NCBI GenBank assembly: GCA_003156805.1
Contig: PMHV01000072.1
Location: 9,788-62,810 of the forward strand
DNA: 53,023 bases
From: Acidobacteriaceae bacterium
GTDB lineage: Bacteria > Acidobacteriota > Terriglobia > Terriglobales > Acidobacteriaceae
Direction of reading: 5' to 3'
The position numbers and the translations under genes are program-made. Position 1 is the first letter of the stretch. Each line of letters opens with the position of its first letter. The notes below the pieces were generated by a model. It searched no databases. It had not been told where the DNA came from and worked only from the letters and a program-made list of their open reading frames with translations. Positions 39,165 through 47,882 of the stretch are shown in pieces.

Positions 39165-41411
39165 ATGAGAAATTCGTCTTCCGCGCGCGTTTTCGCCGTT
39201 TCTGTCGCTTCGGCCGTTGTCATGGTTTCTGTCGTTGTCCGCCTCTGCCTGCTGACTTCCGGTGCGTTCGCGCAAGGACCGTCTATTCCGGCGGCACCGG
39301 CCACGCCTAAGCGTCCGGTGACCGACGAATATTATGGCGTCAAAGTCACCGACGACTACCGCTGGCTGGAGAACTGGGACGATCCCGAGGTCAAGCAGTG
39401 GAGCGCGGCCGAGAACGCCCGCAGCCGCGAATATTTTGACCATCTACCCTCGCGGCCGGCCATCAAGGAGCGGCTCAAGCAACTGGTCGCCGCCAGCTCC
39501 GCCGCGTACTACGAACTGCAATTCCGCGGCGGCACGCTGTTTGCGATGAGATATCAGCCGCCCCAGCAGCAACCTGCACTGGTGGCCTTGCATTCAGCGG
39601 ACGATCCAGCCAGCGCCAAAGTGATTTTCGATCCCAACGCCGCGGCCGGCAAAGGATCCACGGCCGTGGATTTCTATGTTCCCTCTCTCGACGGCAAATA
39701 CGTAGCCGCGGCGCTCTCCGAGAACGGCTCGGAAGACAGTAACGCGCGCGTCTTTGAAGTCGCAACCGGCAAGGAACTCGCCGACATCGTTCCCCGCGTC
39801 AATTTTGCCACGGCCGGCGGCAGCCTCGACTGGAAGGCCGACGACTCCGGCTTTTACTACACCCGCTATCCGCAGGGCAACGAGCGTCCGCCAGAAGACG
39901 CCAACTTTTACCAGCAGGTGTACTTTCACAAGCTGGGCACCGACGCTAAACGAGACGCCTATGTCATTGGGAAAGAGTTTCCCCGCATCGCCGAGATCCA
40001 GCTCCGCACCAGCGACGACGGACGCTGGCTGCTGGCCGCCATAGGCAATGGCGATGGCGGCGAGTACGCGCACTATGTGATGGATTCGACGGGCAAGTGG
40101 ACGCAGGTCACGCATTTCGAAGACGGAATCGTCGCTGTGAAGTTCGGCGCGGACGATGCGCTCTACCTGCTCTCGCGGAAAGACGCGCCGCGCGGCCAGA
40201 TTCTGCGTCTGCCGCTGCCGCATCTCGTTCTCGACCATCTCAATCTCGACCAGGCCAAAGCCATCGTGGCGGAGAGTTCAGGGATTGGTGCTGACGAAAG
40301 CGCTCGCGCATCGATTGAAAACTTCGTCCCCACACCCGGTCATTTGTACGTGATCGACATCATGGGCGGTCCATCTCGGGTGCGCGTCTTCGACGGCAAA
40401 GGCCACGCGCTCGCTGCCCCGCCGCTGCCGCCGATTTCGGCGATCGGCCAGGTAGTTTCCATCGGCGCCGGCGACGTGCTTTTCTATACTTCCACTTTTA
40501 TCGAACCGCCGGCCTGGTACCGTTTCGACGCCGCCACGGGAAAGGCCACACCGACTGCGCTTTTCGAGACCTCGCCGGTGAAGTTCGACGATGCCGAAGT
40601 GGTGCGCGACTTCGCCACATCCAAGGATGGTACGCGCGTGCCGGTCGACATCATCCGCCGCAAAGACACCAAGCTCGACGGCACGAACCCCACGTTGCTG
40701 ACCGGTTACGGCGGCTACGGCATCAGCACTAAGCCTTACTTCGTTGGATCGGAAACGCGGATTTGGCTCGACCAGGGCGGCGTCTTCGTGTTTGCCAATC
40801 TGCGCGGCGGCGCCGAATACGGCGAGGAATGGCACAAGGCGGGCAACCTTACCCACAAGCAGAACGTGTTCGACGATTTCATCGCGTCCGCGGAGTATCT
40901 GATCGGTCGCAAGTACACCTCGCCCGCGCACCTGGCCATCGTTGGCGGAAGCAACGGCGGCCTGCTGATGGGCGCCGCTTTCACCCAGCGCCCTGAACTG
41001 TTCCGCGCCGTCGTTTCTTTCGTTGGAATCTACGACATGCTCCGCGTCGAGCTCGACCCCAACGGCGCATTCAACGTCACCGAGTTTGGCACGGTGAAGG
41101 ATGCCGGGCAGTTCAAGGCGCTCTATGCCTACTCGCCGTACCATCATGTGAAAGACGGCACGGCCTATCCCGCGATTCTGTTCCTTACCGGAGAGAACGA
41201 TCACCGCGTGAACCCCATGCAATCGCGGAAGATGACGGCGCGCCTGCAGGCGGCTAACGGTTCCGATCGTGCCATCCTGCTGCGCACCACGGCGAGCGCA
41301 GGCCACGGCATGGGCACGGCGCTCGACGAGCAAATCGAGCAGGGCGCCGACGTTTACAGCTTTTTGTTCGCTCAGATGGGAATCGAGTACACGCCCGCGA
41401 CGGAGAAATAA
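39165..41411 (+). CDS. Secreted prolyl oligopeptidase (S9A)
   Basis: A 748-aa peptidase that cuts short peptides after proline. A signal peptide (through LTSGAFAQG) exports it to the periplasm. The N-terminal beta-propeller (about 75-440) precedes the alpha/beta-hydrolase domain with the nucleophile in VGGSNGGLLMG, Asp in TGENDHRVNP and His in TASAGHGMGT. 'DDYRWLENWDDPEVKQW' near the mature N-terminus is a family hallmark. AAGG precedes ATG 39165. It is monocistronic and followed by a short hairpin at 41416. Confidence 0.95.
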   Translation: MRNSSSARVFAVSVASAVVMVSVVVRLCLLTSGAFAQGPSIPAAPATPKRPVTDEYYGVKVTDDYRWLENWDDPEVKQWSAAENARSREYFDHLPSRPAIKERLKQLVAASSAAYYELQFRGGTLFAMRYQPPQQQPALVALHSADDPASAKVIFDPNAAAGKGSTAVDFYVPSLDGKYVAAALSENGSEDSNARVFEVATGKELADIVPRVNFATAGGSLDWKADDSGFYYTRYPQGNERPPEDANFYQQVYFHKLGTDAKRDAYVIGKEFPRIAEIQLRTSDDGRWLLAAIGNGDGGEYAHYVMDSTGKWTQVTHFEDGIVAVKFGADDALYLLSRKDAPRGQILRLPLPHLVLDHLNLDQAKAIVAESSGIGADESARASIENFVPTPGHLYVIDIMGGPSRVRVFDGKGHALAAPPLPPISAIGQVVSIGAGDVLFYTSTFIEPPAWYRFDAATGKATPTALFETSPVKFDDAEVVRDFATSKDGTRVPVDIIRRKDTKLDGTNPTLLTGYGGYGISTKPYFVGSETRIWLDQGGVFVFANLRGGAEYGEEWHKAGNLTHKQNVFDDFIASAEYLIGRKYTSPAHLAIVGGSNGGLLMGAAFTQRPELFRAVVSFVGIYDMLRVELDPNGAFNVTEFGTVKDAGQFKALYAYSPYHHVKDGTAYPAILFLTGENDHRVNPMQSRKMTARLQAANGSDRAILLRTTASAGHGMGTALDEQIEQGADVYSFLFAQMGIEYTPATEK

Positions 41412-41415
41412 AACT

Positions 41416-41436
41416 GGATCGCTCGATGAGCGATCC
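41416..41436 (+). terminator. Hairpin after the prolyl oligopeptidase gene
   Basis: GGATCGCTC-GAT-GAGCGATCC is a perfect 9-bp stem with a 3-base loop starting 4 bases after the stop. No T-run follows, so it may be a 3'-end stabiliser or a Rho-independent terminator without a U-tract. Confidence 0.5.
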
Positions 41437-41580
41437 CCAAGAAATATTTCAGGAATCGAAATGAATCGCGAGCCTGTTCAAGCCTGCGATTTACTTCGCG
41501 CCAGTCGTCTTTGGCCGTGTAATTCCGACCGGTCGCGTCGTTACACACTGGGCGGGTCCTGTGCTCATGGACAGCGACGA

Positions 41581-42411
41581 CTAAACCCCTGGATAATACA
41601 ACTCTTCCACCGCCTTCTGTACCCTCGCCGACACCGCTTCCGTATCCTTCATCGTCATTCCCACCGTTGAAATCGGCTCGCCCACGCGCATCTCCAGCGG
41701 GCGGCACTTTACGTGGAAGGTGTCCATCGGCAGCAGTTCGTAGGTTCCGACCAGTGCGATGGGAACGATATCCACCTGCGCTTTGATCGCCAGAAAAAAA
41801 GCTCCGGGCAGAAACGGTTTGATCTCGCCATCCGGCGTGCGTCCGCCCTCGGGAAAAATTACCAGCGGCAATCCGGCTTTCAGTCCTTTCAATGCCGAGC
41901 GTATGCTGCCAATCGAATTCGCCGGGTTCTGCTGGTCGATGCAAATCTGCCCGGAGCGTTTCAAATGCCAGCCCACCACCGGATAAATCAGCAGCTCTTT
42001 CTTGAACACGATGCGAAATTGAAACGGCAGATAAACATACAGGACAGGAATATCAATCGCCGAAGCGTGATTCACCGCATAAACATGAGCTTTGGAAGCG
42101 TCGATCTTGTCCAGGCCGGTGACCTTCACCGGGGAAAAGACCGTCTTCATGATCAGCCACGACCATGCCCGCGAAAACCAGTGCAGCAATCGCCCGCCGC
42201 GATCGAAGACTCCGGCGGGAAGAGCGATGATCCCCAGCACCAGCGTGTAGAACCAGATCAGCGGATCGATAACAAAATACGAGCGCAGGCGGCTCAGCCA
42301 ACCGTGCTTCGCGCCGGGAATTGCATGGGGACTTTGACGCGGGGAATCGGCCGGCGGCGTTTCACTTGCGCCACGCTCCACTTGCTCAACCGATGAGTTC
42401 ACTTCCGGCAC
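41581..42411 (-). CDS. plsC: 1-acyl-sn-glycerol-3-phosphate acyltransferase
   Basis: A 276-aa membrane-bound acyltransferase that converts lysophosphatidate to phosphatidate. It has the HxxxxD motif in NHASAIDIP, 'GWHLKRSGQICIDQQNP', and the substrate-binding motif FPEGGRTPDGEI, all in the usual order. One N-terminal membrane segment (about 48-68). The first 35 residues are Glu/Ser/Pro-rich and look disordered. It is encoded downstream of folC on the same strand, with a 17-bp tandem array in the 70-base gap. Confidence 0.92.
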   Translation of the reverse strand: MPEVNSSVEQVERGASETPPADSPRQSPHAIPGAKHGWLSRLRSYFVIDPLIWFYTLVLGIIALPAGVFDRGGRLLHWFSRAWSWLIMKTVFSPVKVTGLDKIDASKAHVYAVNHASAIDIPVLYVYLPFQFRIVFKKELLIYPVVGWHLKRSGQICIDQQNPANSIGSIRSALKGLKAGLPLVIFPEGGRTPDGEIKPFLPGAFFLAIKAQVDIVPIALVGTYELLPMDTFHVKCRPLEMRVGEPISTVGMTMKDTEAVSARVQKAVEELYYPGV

Positions 42412-42419
42412 ACGTCTAT

Positions 42420-42469
42420 TCTAGAGAAAATCTGGGTCTAGAGAAAATCTGGGTCCAGCGAAATCTGGG
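42420..42469 (-). repeat. 17-bp tandem repeat between folC and plsC
   Basis: Two perfect units TCTAGAGAAAATCTGGG (42420 and 42437) and a degraded third (42454-42469) fill most of the gap between the folC stop and the plsC start. They end 12 bases from the folC stop codon and would form the plsC leader. Confidence 0.85.
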
Positions 42470-42481
42470 CTTGGCAACGCT

Positions 42482-43951
42482 TCACACCTTGATCCCCAGG
42501 CAGCGCATGGCTTCGCCCACCAGGTAAATCGACCCGGTAATCGCCAGCACGGTTCCCGGCTGGGCCAGAGTCTTCGCCCGTTGAAGGGCTTCGGACACTT
42601 GGGACACGGCTTCTATTTCCACGCTGGTGCGGGCTGCCGCTAGCTGAATCTCCTCGGGCGATGCCGATCGCGGATTCTCAGGCTGCGTGGCGATTACGAG
42701 TTCCGCCAGCGGAAAAAGAATTTCCGTCATCTCGGCGATGGCTTTATCGCGCATGGCGCCGAAAACAAAAATCAACAGCCGGCCGGAGTAGCTCTCAGAA
42801 AGCGCGGACCGTAGTGCCCAGGCACCGGCGGGATTATGCGCCACATCGAGAACAATCTCAGGCCAATCCGCCCGTGCCGGAATCGTTTGAAACCGCCCCG
42901 GCCAACGCGTCTCGCGGATTCCGCGTTCGATCGTATCCGGGATGATCCCGCTAAGACCCTGCTGGCTCAATTCCGTCGCCGCAGCAACAGCCAGCGCCAC
43001 ATTGCGCAACTGATGCCGGCCCAGTAGCGGCGTCTCTACCAGAATTTGTTTTCCCATCACTTGAAGCGGATACCGATAGACGTATTTCTTTGCGGCCTTC
43101 GCGTCTTCCTTCGTCAACTTCATCGCTGCGGTCAAAATGCTTCCGCTGCCGCCAGCGCGAGATTTTGCCTCGCCACTCGGTACTCGGCACTCGGTACTCG
43201 GCGCCAGGTATGTGGCACTCCCCGGCGAAATCGGAGGCACATAGGGAACCGCATCCACCGCCCGCGCGCCGAGATCAAGAATCGTGTTCCCGATCACGTC
43301 GTTCGCTTCGGGCTGCTGCGGCAGCGTCGCCACCACGCCACCCGGACGAATAATTCCCACTTTTTCTCGTGCGATCTCCGCCACTGTGTCGCCCAGAAAC
43401 TTCTGGTGATCGAGTGAAATATCGCAGATCACGCTTACCCGCGGCTCGACAACGTTGGTCGCGTCCAGCCGCCCACCCATGCCCACTTCAAGAACGGCGA
43501 TCTCGACGCGCTCTCTCGCGAAGTGCTCAAACGCAATTGCCGTCATCATCTCAAAAAAACTGGGATGCCACGGTAGCTCTCCCGCCTCTACCAACCGCTC
43601 TGCCGCCCGATCCACTTTCCCATGCAGTCCGGCAAAATCGTCGTCGCTGATTTCTTCTCCATTGATCCGAATGCGCTCGTTCATTCGTATCAAATGCGGC
43701 GATGTATACAAGCCCGTCTTCATTCCGGACGCCTTAAGAATCGAAGCCAGTGTAGCGGCGGTGGAGCCTTTGCCATTCGTCCCGGCAATCAGCACGCTGG
43801 CAAATCGCCGCTCCGGATGATCCAGCGCCGCCAGCAGGGTCCTCACCAGCGCCAAATCGAACTTGTGCGACGGCGTCTGCGCCAACTCGTGACCGAGGGC
43901 AAACATGCGGGAAACTGCGGTTTCGTAGGAGGTGAAGCAGCTCTCAGCCAT
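42482..43951 (-). CDS. folC: Folylpolyglutamate synthase / dihydrofolate synthase
   Basis: A 489-aa Mur-ligase-fold enzyme that adds glutamates to folates. P-loop AGTNGKGSTA, omega loop and 'GLYTSPHLIRMNERI' are intact, as are the metal-site 'EVGMGGRLDATN' and 'LDVAHNPAG'. It is longer than usual (about 430) because of an insert near residues 250-295, between 'AVPYVPPISPGSA' and 'YRYPLQVMGK'. Part of that insert (PSTECRVPS) is encoded by a 7-bp repeat array at 43174-43201. The catalytic motifs are unaffected, so it is probably active. It precedes plsC and follows accD in a minus-strand run. Confidence 0.93.
   Translation of the reverse strand: MAESCFTSYETAVSRMFALGHELAQTPSHKFDLALVRTLLAALDHPERRFASVLIAGTNGKGSTAATLASILKASGMKTGLYTSPHLIRMNERIRINGEEISDDDFAGLHGKVDRAAERLVEAGELPWHPSFFEMMTAIAFEHFARERVEIAVLEVGMGGRLDATNVVEPRVSVICDISLDHQKFLGDTVAEIAREKVGIIRPGGVVATLPQQPEANDVIGNTILDLGARAVDAVPYVPPISPGSATYLAPSTECRVPSGEAKSRAGGSGSILTAAMKLTKEDAKAAKKYVYRYPLQVMGKQILVETPLLGRHQLRNVALAVAAATELSQQGLSGIIPDTIERGIRETRWPGRFQTIPARADWPEIVLDVAHNPAGAWALRSALSESYSGRLLIFVFGAMRDKAIAEMTEILFPLAELVIATQPENPRSASPEEIQLAAARTSVEIEAVSQVSEALQRAKTLAQPGTVLAITGSIYLVGEAMRCLGIKV
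43174..43201 (-). repeat. 7-bp array (CACTCGG/TACTCGG) inside folC
   Basis: Exactly four 7-mers, alternating CACTCGG and TACTCGG, occupy 28 bases within the coding sequence. This lies in a surface insert that interrupts the normal FolC sequence. Since 28 is not a multiple of three, the flanking insert must restore the frame. Confidence 0.85.
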
Positions 43952-44067
43952 TCGCTTTCAGTGGTCAGGGTGACTCTTCAGATTACCAGCCGCACACGCG
44001 CACCGAAAAGCACCGGGCCGCTGCGAATGAGAAACACCTGGCGCAGCGAGGCGGTTGATCTCGCTGC

Positions 44068-44102
44068 GGGCTGAGGGTCCGAGGTCCGAGGGCTGACGTC
44101 TG
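44068..44102 (-). repeat. 7-bp array near the accD stop codon
   Basis: Five degenerate 7-mers related to GGGTCCG and AGGTCCG (44068, 44075, 44082, 44089 and 44096) lie 9 bases from the accD stop. Unit sequence resembles the arrays at 31370, 33813 and 34359. Confidence 0.7.
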
Positions 44103-44111
44103 GCAGCTCTC

Positions 44112-44951
44112 TTACATCATAAAATCCAGCGCGCGGGCGATGTAAGGCTTGAGTTGCTTGCGATGCACCACCGCATCGAGCATGCCGTGTTCCAGCAGGA
44201 ACTCGCTGCGCTGAAAGCCCGGCGGAAGCTTCTGCCGGATGGTCTGCTCGATCACGCGCGGCCCGGCAAAACCGATCAGCGCTCCGGGTTCGGCAATGTT
44301 CAAATCCCCAAGCATCGCAAACGACGCCGTTACTCCGCCGGTCGTCGGATCCGTCAATACCGAAATATACGGCACCTTCGCCTTATCCAGCCGCGCCAGG
44401 GCCGCGGAAATCTTCGCCAGCTGCATCAGGCTGATCACGCCTTCCATCATCCGCGCCCCACCCGAGGCCGAGACTATCACCAGCGGCGTGCGCGACTCCG
44501 CTGCCCGCTCTACCGCCCGCGTAATCATCTCGCCCACCACCGCTCCCATGCTGCCGCCGATAAACGAGTACTCCATGGAGCTCACCAGCACCGGCCGTCC
44601 GCCAAGTTTGCCCCGCGCGTTAATCACCGCATCCTTCAATCCCGTTTCTTCCTGCGCCCGCCGCAGCCGCGCGGCGTACGGCTTCAGGTCCACAAACTTC
44701 AGCGGATCGGTCGAGGCCAGATTGTCGTCGAACGTTTCGTACTGATTGTCATCCAGCAGCAGCCCCAGCCGGGTCCGCGCATCGATCCGGAAGTGCTTGT
44801 CGCACTTCGGACAAACATTCAAATTCTCTTCCAGATCCTTCTTCCAGATGATCTGCCGGCAGTTTTCACACTTCACCCACAATCCCTCGGTGCGAACCGT
44901 CTTCGCGCCCGAAGTGTCCAGCTCCCCGGATTGCCGTTTGAACCAAGCCAT
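44112..44951 (-). CDS. accD: Acetyl-CoA carboxylase carboxyltransferase subunit beta
   Basis: A 279-aa subunit that, with AccA, moves CO2 from biotin to acetyl-CoA, the first step of fatty-acid synthesis. The N-terminal zinc ribbon has Cys 28, 31, 47 and 50 (VKCENCRQ, NVCPKCDK). The crotonase-fold domain contains 'MEYSFIGGSMGAVVGEMITRA', 'VSASGGARMMEG' and the 'LTDPTTGGVTASFAMLGD' oxyanion region. Length is normal. accA is not in the window. It is followed by folC, an order seen in many bacteria (accD-folC). Confidence 0.96.
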   Translation of the reverse strand: MAWFKRQSGELDTSGAKTVRTEGLWVKCENCRQIIWKKDLEENLNVCPKCDKHFRIDARTRLGLLLDDNQYETFDDNLASTDPLKFVDLKPYAARLRRAQEETGLKDAVINARGKLGGRPVLVSSMEYSFIGGSMGAVVGEMITRAVERAAESRTPLVIVSASGGARMMEGVISLMQLAKISAALARLDKAKVPYISVLTDPTTGGVTASFAMLGDLNIAEPGALIGFAGPRVIEQTIRQKLPPGFQRSEFLLEHGMLDAVVHRKQLKPYIARALDFMM

Positions 44952-44962
44952 AAGAATTTAGC

Positions 44963-45052
44963 GATTAGGTGATTTTGTGATTTGGCGATTGAAAACCGAA
45001 TCTTGAGGTTTGATAAATCGCTCAATCACCCAATCACAAAATCACTCAATCA
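44963..45052. repeat. Inverted pair of 8-bp arrays between accD and cobO
   Basis: Left array: four 8-mers GATTAGGT, GATTTTGT, GATTTGGC and GATTGAAA (44963-44994). Right array, read on the minus strand from 45052: TGATTGAG, TGATTTTG, TGATTGGG, TGATTGAG (to about 45021). The two are inverted and can fold on each other across about 25 bases. The first TGA of the right array is the cobO stop codon (45050-45052). Confidence 0.82.
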
Positions 45053-45586
45053 GTACTCGATTCCCCTCTGCGCCATCACGCCTTTCTCATACGCATGTTT
45101 CACCTGCCGCATTTCGGTCACCGTATCGGCAGCCTCGATAATTGTGGGGTGAGCGTTCCTCCCCGTCAAGATGATATGCACCATCTCGGGCTTCCTCTTC
45201 AGGCTCTCCACCACCTTCGCCGCGTCCAGCATCCCGTAGCTGATGGCATAATTGATCTCGTCGAGAATAACTAAATCCCACTCCCCCGATTCGATCGCCC
45301 TCTCACTCTCCGCCCACGCCTCTTCCACCATGCGGACATCTTCCGCATCCGGCTTCTCCGCTCCCACCTTCACAAATCCGCGTCCCATCTGCTTCATCAC
45401 AAACTTGTCGCCGAACGCCTGCACCGCGTCCAGTTCCCCGTAATGCCACGAGCCTTTCAGAAACTGCAGCATCAGCACCCGCATTCCCTGGCCCACCGCC
45501 CGCAGAGCCGTCCCCATGGCGGCCGTAGTCTTGCCCTTGCCCGGTCCGGTGTTTACGATGATGAGACCGCGACGTACGTCAGTCAT
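45050..45586 (-). CDS. cobO: Cob(I)yrinic acid a,c-diamide adenosyltransferase
   Basis: A 178-aa CobA/BtuR-type enzyme that transfers the adenosyl group from ATP to cobalt in corrinoids. The P-loop GPGKGKTT is at residues 13-20, followed by 'AMGTALRAVGQGMRVLMLQFLKG', the Walker-B-like VILDEINYA and 'LTGRNAHPTIIEAADTVTEM'. Length and motifs are standard. No other cobalamin genes adjoin it, so salvage of imported corrinoids is as likely as de novo synthesis. Its stop codon starts an 8-bp repeat array. Confidence 0.95.
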   Translation of the reverse strand: MTDVRRGLIIVNTGPGKGKTTAAMGTALRAVGQGMRVLMLQFLKGSWHYGELDAVQAFGDKFVMKQMGRGFVKVGAEKPDAEDVRMVEEAWAESERAIESGEWDLVILDEINYAISYGMLDAAKVVESLKRKPEMVHIILTGRNAHPTIIEAADTVTEMRQVKHAYEKGVMAQRGIEY

Positions 45587-45866
45587 TCTCGTTGGCAGCC
45601 GATTGATTCTACTAGAAGCGGTCTCTTCCCTGCCGCCGGCTCAATCTGAGACGCAACACTCCAAAACAAATTGTAATAAAGCGCCCCACAAATCAGTCTT
45701 TCCTGGTAGTGATGTCTCTCCGCACCCACCCTTTCGGCAACCGCGCACCACGATTTCCATCGTCATTCTTAATTTCGGATATTTTTCCACGGAACTCCTG
45801 CATCCAAGAATCCGTAGTTGAGTCCAGCAGATCTCTGTCTCCCGTGCCATTTTCGGAGGTCTCGTC

Positions 45867-46340
45867 GTGATCAACAACTGTTTAGCGTTATTGTTGTCCC
45901 TGCTCGTGCCGCTGACGGCATTTGCCGCGCAGCACGTAGTACGCCCCAGGCCTAACTTCGAATCCGCCGACCAGGTCACCACCCGCGAAATCGTCGACCT
46001 CGAGCGCCAGGCCAAAGACGCCACCCTCCACCGCGACGCCGACTTCACCCTGCGCACCCTCGCCGACGATTACGTCGCCATCTCTCCGCTCGGCCAGGTC
46101 ACCACCAAGCCGGACGCCGTCGCCGCCCGCAAGAGCGGCCAGCTTCGTTACGAAGCGATGAACGTCACCGACATGGTCGTCCGCGTCTACGGCGACACCG
46201 CCGTCGTCACCGCCCGCGCCGACGTCCGGGGCCACCAGCTCGGCGAAGATTTCAGCGGTCCCTACCGCTACACCCGCGTCTGGATCCGCCGCAGCGGCCA
46301 CTGGCAAACCGTCAGCTATCAAGCCACCGTCACGCAATAA
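45867..46340 (+). CDS. Secreted NTF2-like (DUF4440/SnoaL-type) protein
   Basis: A 157-aa protein with a signal peptide (MINNCLALLLSLLVPLTAFA) and an NTF2-like alpha/beta cone: 'ARDATLHRDADFTLRTLADDYVAISPLGQVTT'-type helix and strand, then 'VVRVYGDTAVVTARADVRG' and 'YRYTRVWIRRSGHWQTVSYQATV'. This is the DUF4440 layout; ligand or enzyme activity is unknown. GTG 45867 is preceded by GGAGGT. The 280-base gap upstream (45587-45866) shows no further gene. Confidence 0.8.
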   Translation: MINNCLALLLSLLVPLTAFAAQHVVRPRPNFESADQVTTREIVDLERQAKDATLHRDADFTLRTLADDYVAISPLGQVTTKPDAVAARKSGQLRYEAMNVTDMVVRVYGDTAVVTARADVRGHQLGEDFSGPYRYTRVWIRRSGHWQTVSYQATVTQ

Positions 46341-46362
46341 TTCTTGGCCGATTTTGTAAACT

Positions 46363-46386
46363 GGATAATTGGATAATCGGATCGTC
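46363..46386 (+). repeat. 8-bp array GGATAATT
   Basis: Three 8-mers (GGATAATT, GGATAATC, GGATCGTC) start 22 bases after the stop of the NTF2-like gene. A similar GGATTG/GCGATTG-rich stretch follows at 46440-46461. Between them lies a GC-rich palindrome (GCCGCG...CGCGGC) that may be a worn copy of the MITE-like element. Confidence 0.6.
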
Positions 46387-46555
46387 GGGTAGTTCCTTCG
46401 CGCCGCGCATGGCCGCGGCTCTGGCCTTCGAATGATGGGGGATTGAGTGCGGATTGGCGATTGTATAACTGTGTGATTTGTGTGCTCCTGTAACCTTGTG
46501 GAAGCTTCGGGATTTTCAATTACCAAATTACGCTAATGTTGAACGCCTGAACCAC

Positions 46556-46909
46556 ATGTCCGTGACCTTCAACACCGTTCGCCGAATAGCGCTCGCTCTC
46601 GACAATGTCGAAGAAAGCACATCCTACGGCACGCCCGCCTTCAAGGTTCACGGAGTCTTATTCCTGCGGCTGCACCAGGATCTCGAGTCACTGGTCGTGC
46701 GCATGGATTTTGAGCAACGCGCGGAATTGATGGCCGCCGATCCCGGCACTTACTACATCACCGATCACTATCTGAACTACGAATGGGTCCTGGTTCGCCT
46801 GGCCCGCGTCCGCCCCGATGCCCTGCGCGATCTCATCCGCGGGGCGTGGCGCTCCGCGGCAGCGTCCAAGAAGCGGCCGGCTTCTCGCCGTCGGCGTGCG
46901 TCGGAATGA
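46556..46909 (+). CDS. MmcQ/YjbR-family DNA-binding-like protein
   Basis: A 117-aa protein with the MmcQ/YjbR layout: 'FNTVRRIALALDNVEESTSYGTPAFKVHGVLFLRL' followed by 'RMDFEQRAELMAADPGTYYITDHYLNYEWVLVRL'. The fold resembles double-wing DNA-binding domains, but the biological role is unknown. ATG 46556 is chosen because it begins the conserved helix; 26 codons upstream in frame are intergenic-looking. The C-terminus is Arg/Ala-rich (SKKRPASRRRRAS), which may bind nucleic acid. Confidence 0.82.
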   Translation: MSVTFNTVRRIALALDNVEESTSYGTPAFKVHGVLFLRLHQDLESLVVRMDFEQRAELMAADPGTYYITDHYLNYEWVLVRLARVRPDALRDLIRGAWRSAAASKKRPASRRRRASE

Positions 46910-46978
46910 ACCAGCACGGTGAGTCGCGCCGGCCCCGCCCGCAAACGTCAAACATCGACAGCCAGAATTCCGCAACCC

Positions 46979-47158
46979 CTACGGCAAGGCCATAATCTTC
47001 GACGCCCCATTCCCCCTCACCGCAGGCGGCGGTACCGCTCCCACGCCCTCTTCGTCGTCTCCCAGCAGGCGCGTCGCAATCCGCAGCGCTTCAATCTCCA
47101 GCCTTACCCGTACCAACTCCTGCTCCTTCACCCGCAATACGTCCACCGGATTCTTCAT
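46979..47158 (-). CDS. Small helical protein (59 aa) of unknown function
   Basis: ATG 47158, with GAGGAGCG 6 bases upstream, opens a 59-codon frame starting MKNPVDVLRVKEQELVRVRL. The first 36 residues are a long amphipathic, probably coiled-coil, helix (VKEQELVRVRLEIEALRIATRLL), followed by an acidic DDEEG and a Pro/Gly-rich tail. No signal peptide or membrane segment. The good ribosome-binding site, clean helix and low stop-free chance in this GC-rich strand support coding. It could be a small partner protein; its family is not known to me. Confidence 0.65.
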   Translation of the reverse strand: MKNPVDVLRVKEQELVRVRLEIEALRIATRLLGDDEEGVGAVPPPAVRGNGASKIMALP

Positions 47159-47336
47159 GATCGCTCCTCAATCGCTCGCATCGCTTAGCTTTAGCCGTCC
47201 CATCTAACTATAGCTCATAGAGAACCACGGCATCCCATACTTCCCGCTGAACCGATGCTCACAAATTGAGTCTACGCCGCCCCGCTCTTCGCCCATATAC
47301 ACGAAAGGGCACATTGACCGCGCGGTCTCATTCCGT

Positions 47337-47798
47337 TCAATGTCCGGAATGGTAGGGATGGCCTTTCAGGATGGTGAACGCGCGGTAAATCTGCTCCAGC
47401 AGCGCCACTCGCGCCAGTTCATGCGCCAGCGTCATTTTGCCCAGTGACATCACATGCTGCGCCGCGCCCCGCGCCGCGTCGCTGAATCCGTCCGCCGGCC
47501 CCACGGCAAACACCAGCGGCAGCGGATTCCGTTCCTGATACTCGCCCAAAAAACGCGCGAACTCCTCCGAAGAAAACTGCTTCCCCCGCCCATCCATCAA
47601 TACCAGCGTCCACTTCCCGTTGCCCGCCGCCTTCCCGCGTCCCGCCGCCCGCCCGCACATCCCGAGCAGCGCACCTTCATCGCGCAGCGCCACCGCTTCC
47701 ACCGGAGCATAGCGCGCAATCCGTTTGAGATACTCCTCCGTCAGCGCCGCTATCGCCGGCTCCTTGGTCTTGCCCACCCAGGCAATCTTGATCTTCAC
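47337..47798 (-). CDS. rlmH: 23S rRNA (pseudouridine1915-N3)-methyltransferase
   Basis: A 153-aa SPOUT methyltransferase that modifies pseudouridine 1915 in helix 69 of 23S rRNA. The knot region 'LPLVFAVGPADGFSDAARGAAQHVMSLGKMTLAHELARVALLEQIYRAFTILKGHPYHSGH' is textbook, with YHxGH at the C-terminus. It begins 'MKIKIAWVGKTKEPAI'. A Gly/Arg-rich insert (CGRAAGRGKAAGNGK) in the middle is longer than usual. It follows rsfS and nadD on the same strand, a common ribosome-associated cluster. Confidence 0.95.
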   Translation of the reverse strand: MKIKIAWVGKTKEPAIAALTEEYLKRIARYAPVEAVALRDEGALLGMCGRAAGRGKAAGNGKWTLVLMDGRGKQFSSEEFARFLGEYQERNPLPLVFAVGPADGFSDAARGAAQHVMSLGKMTLAHELARVALLEQIYRAFTILKGHPYHSGH

Positions 47799-47882
47799 AG
47801 TCAGGATTTAATTACACACCACACAAGGCGGACACCGGCAGCCCGCGCGCATAGATTCGACACGCCCCGTTCAGAAATTGTC

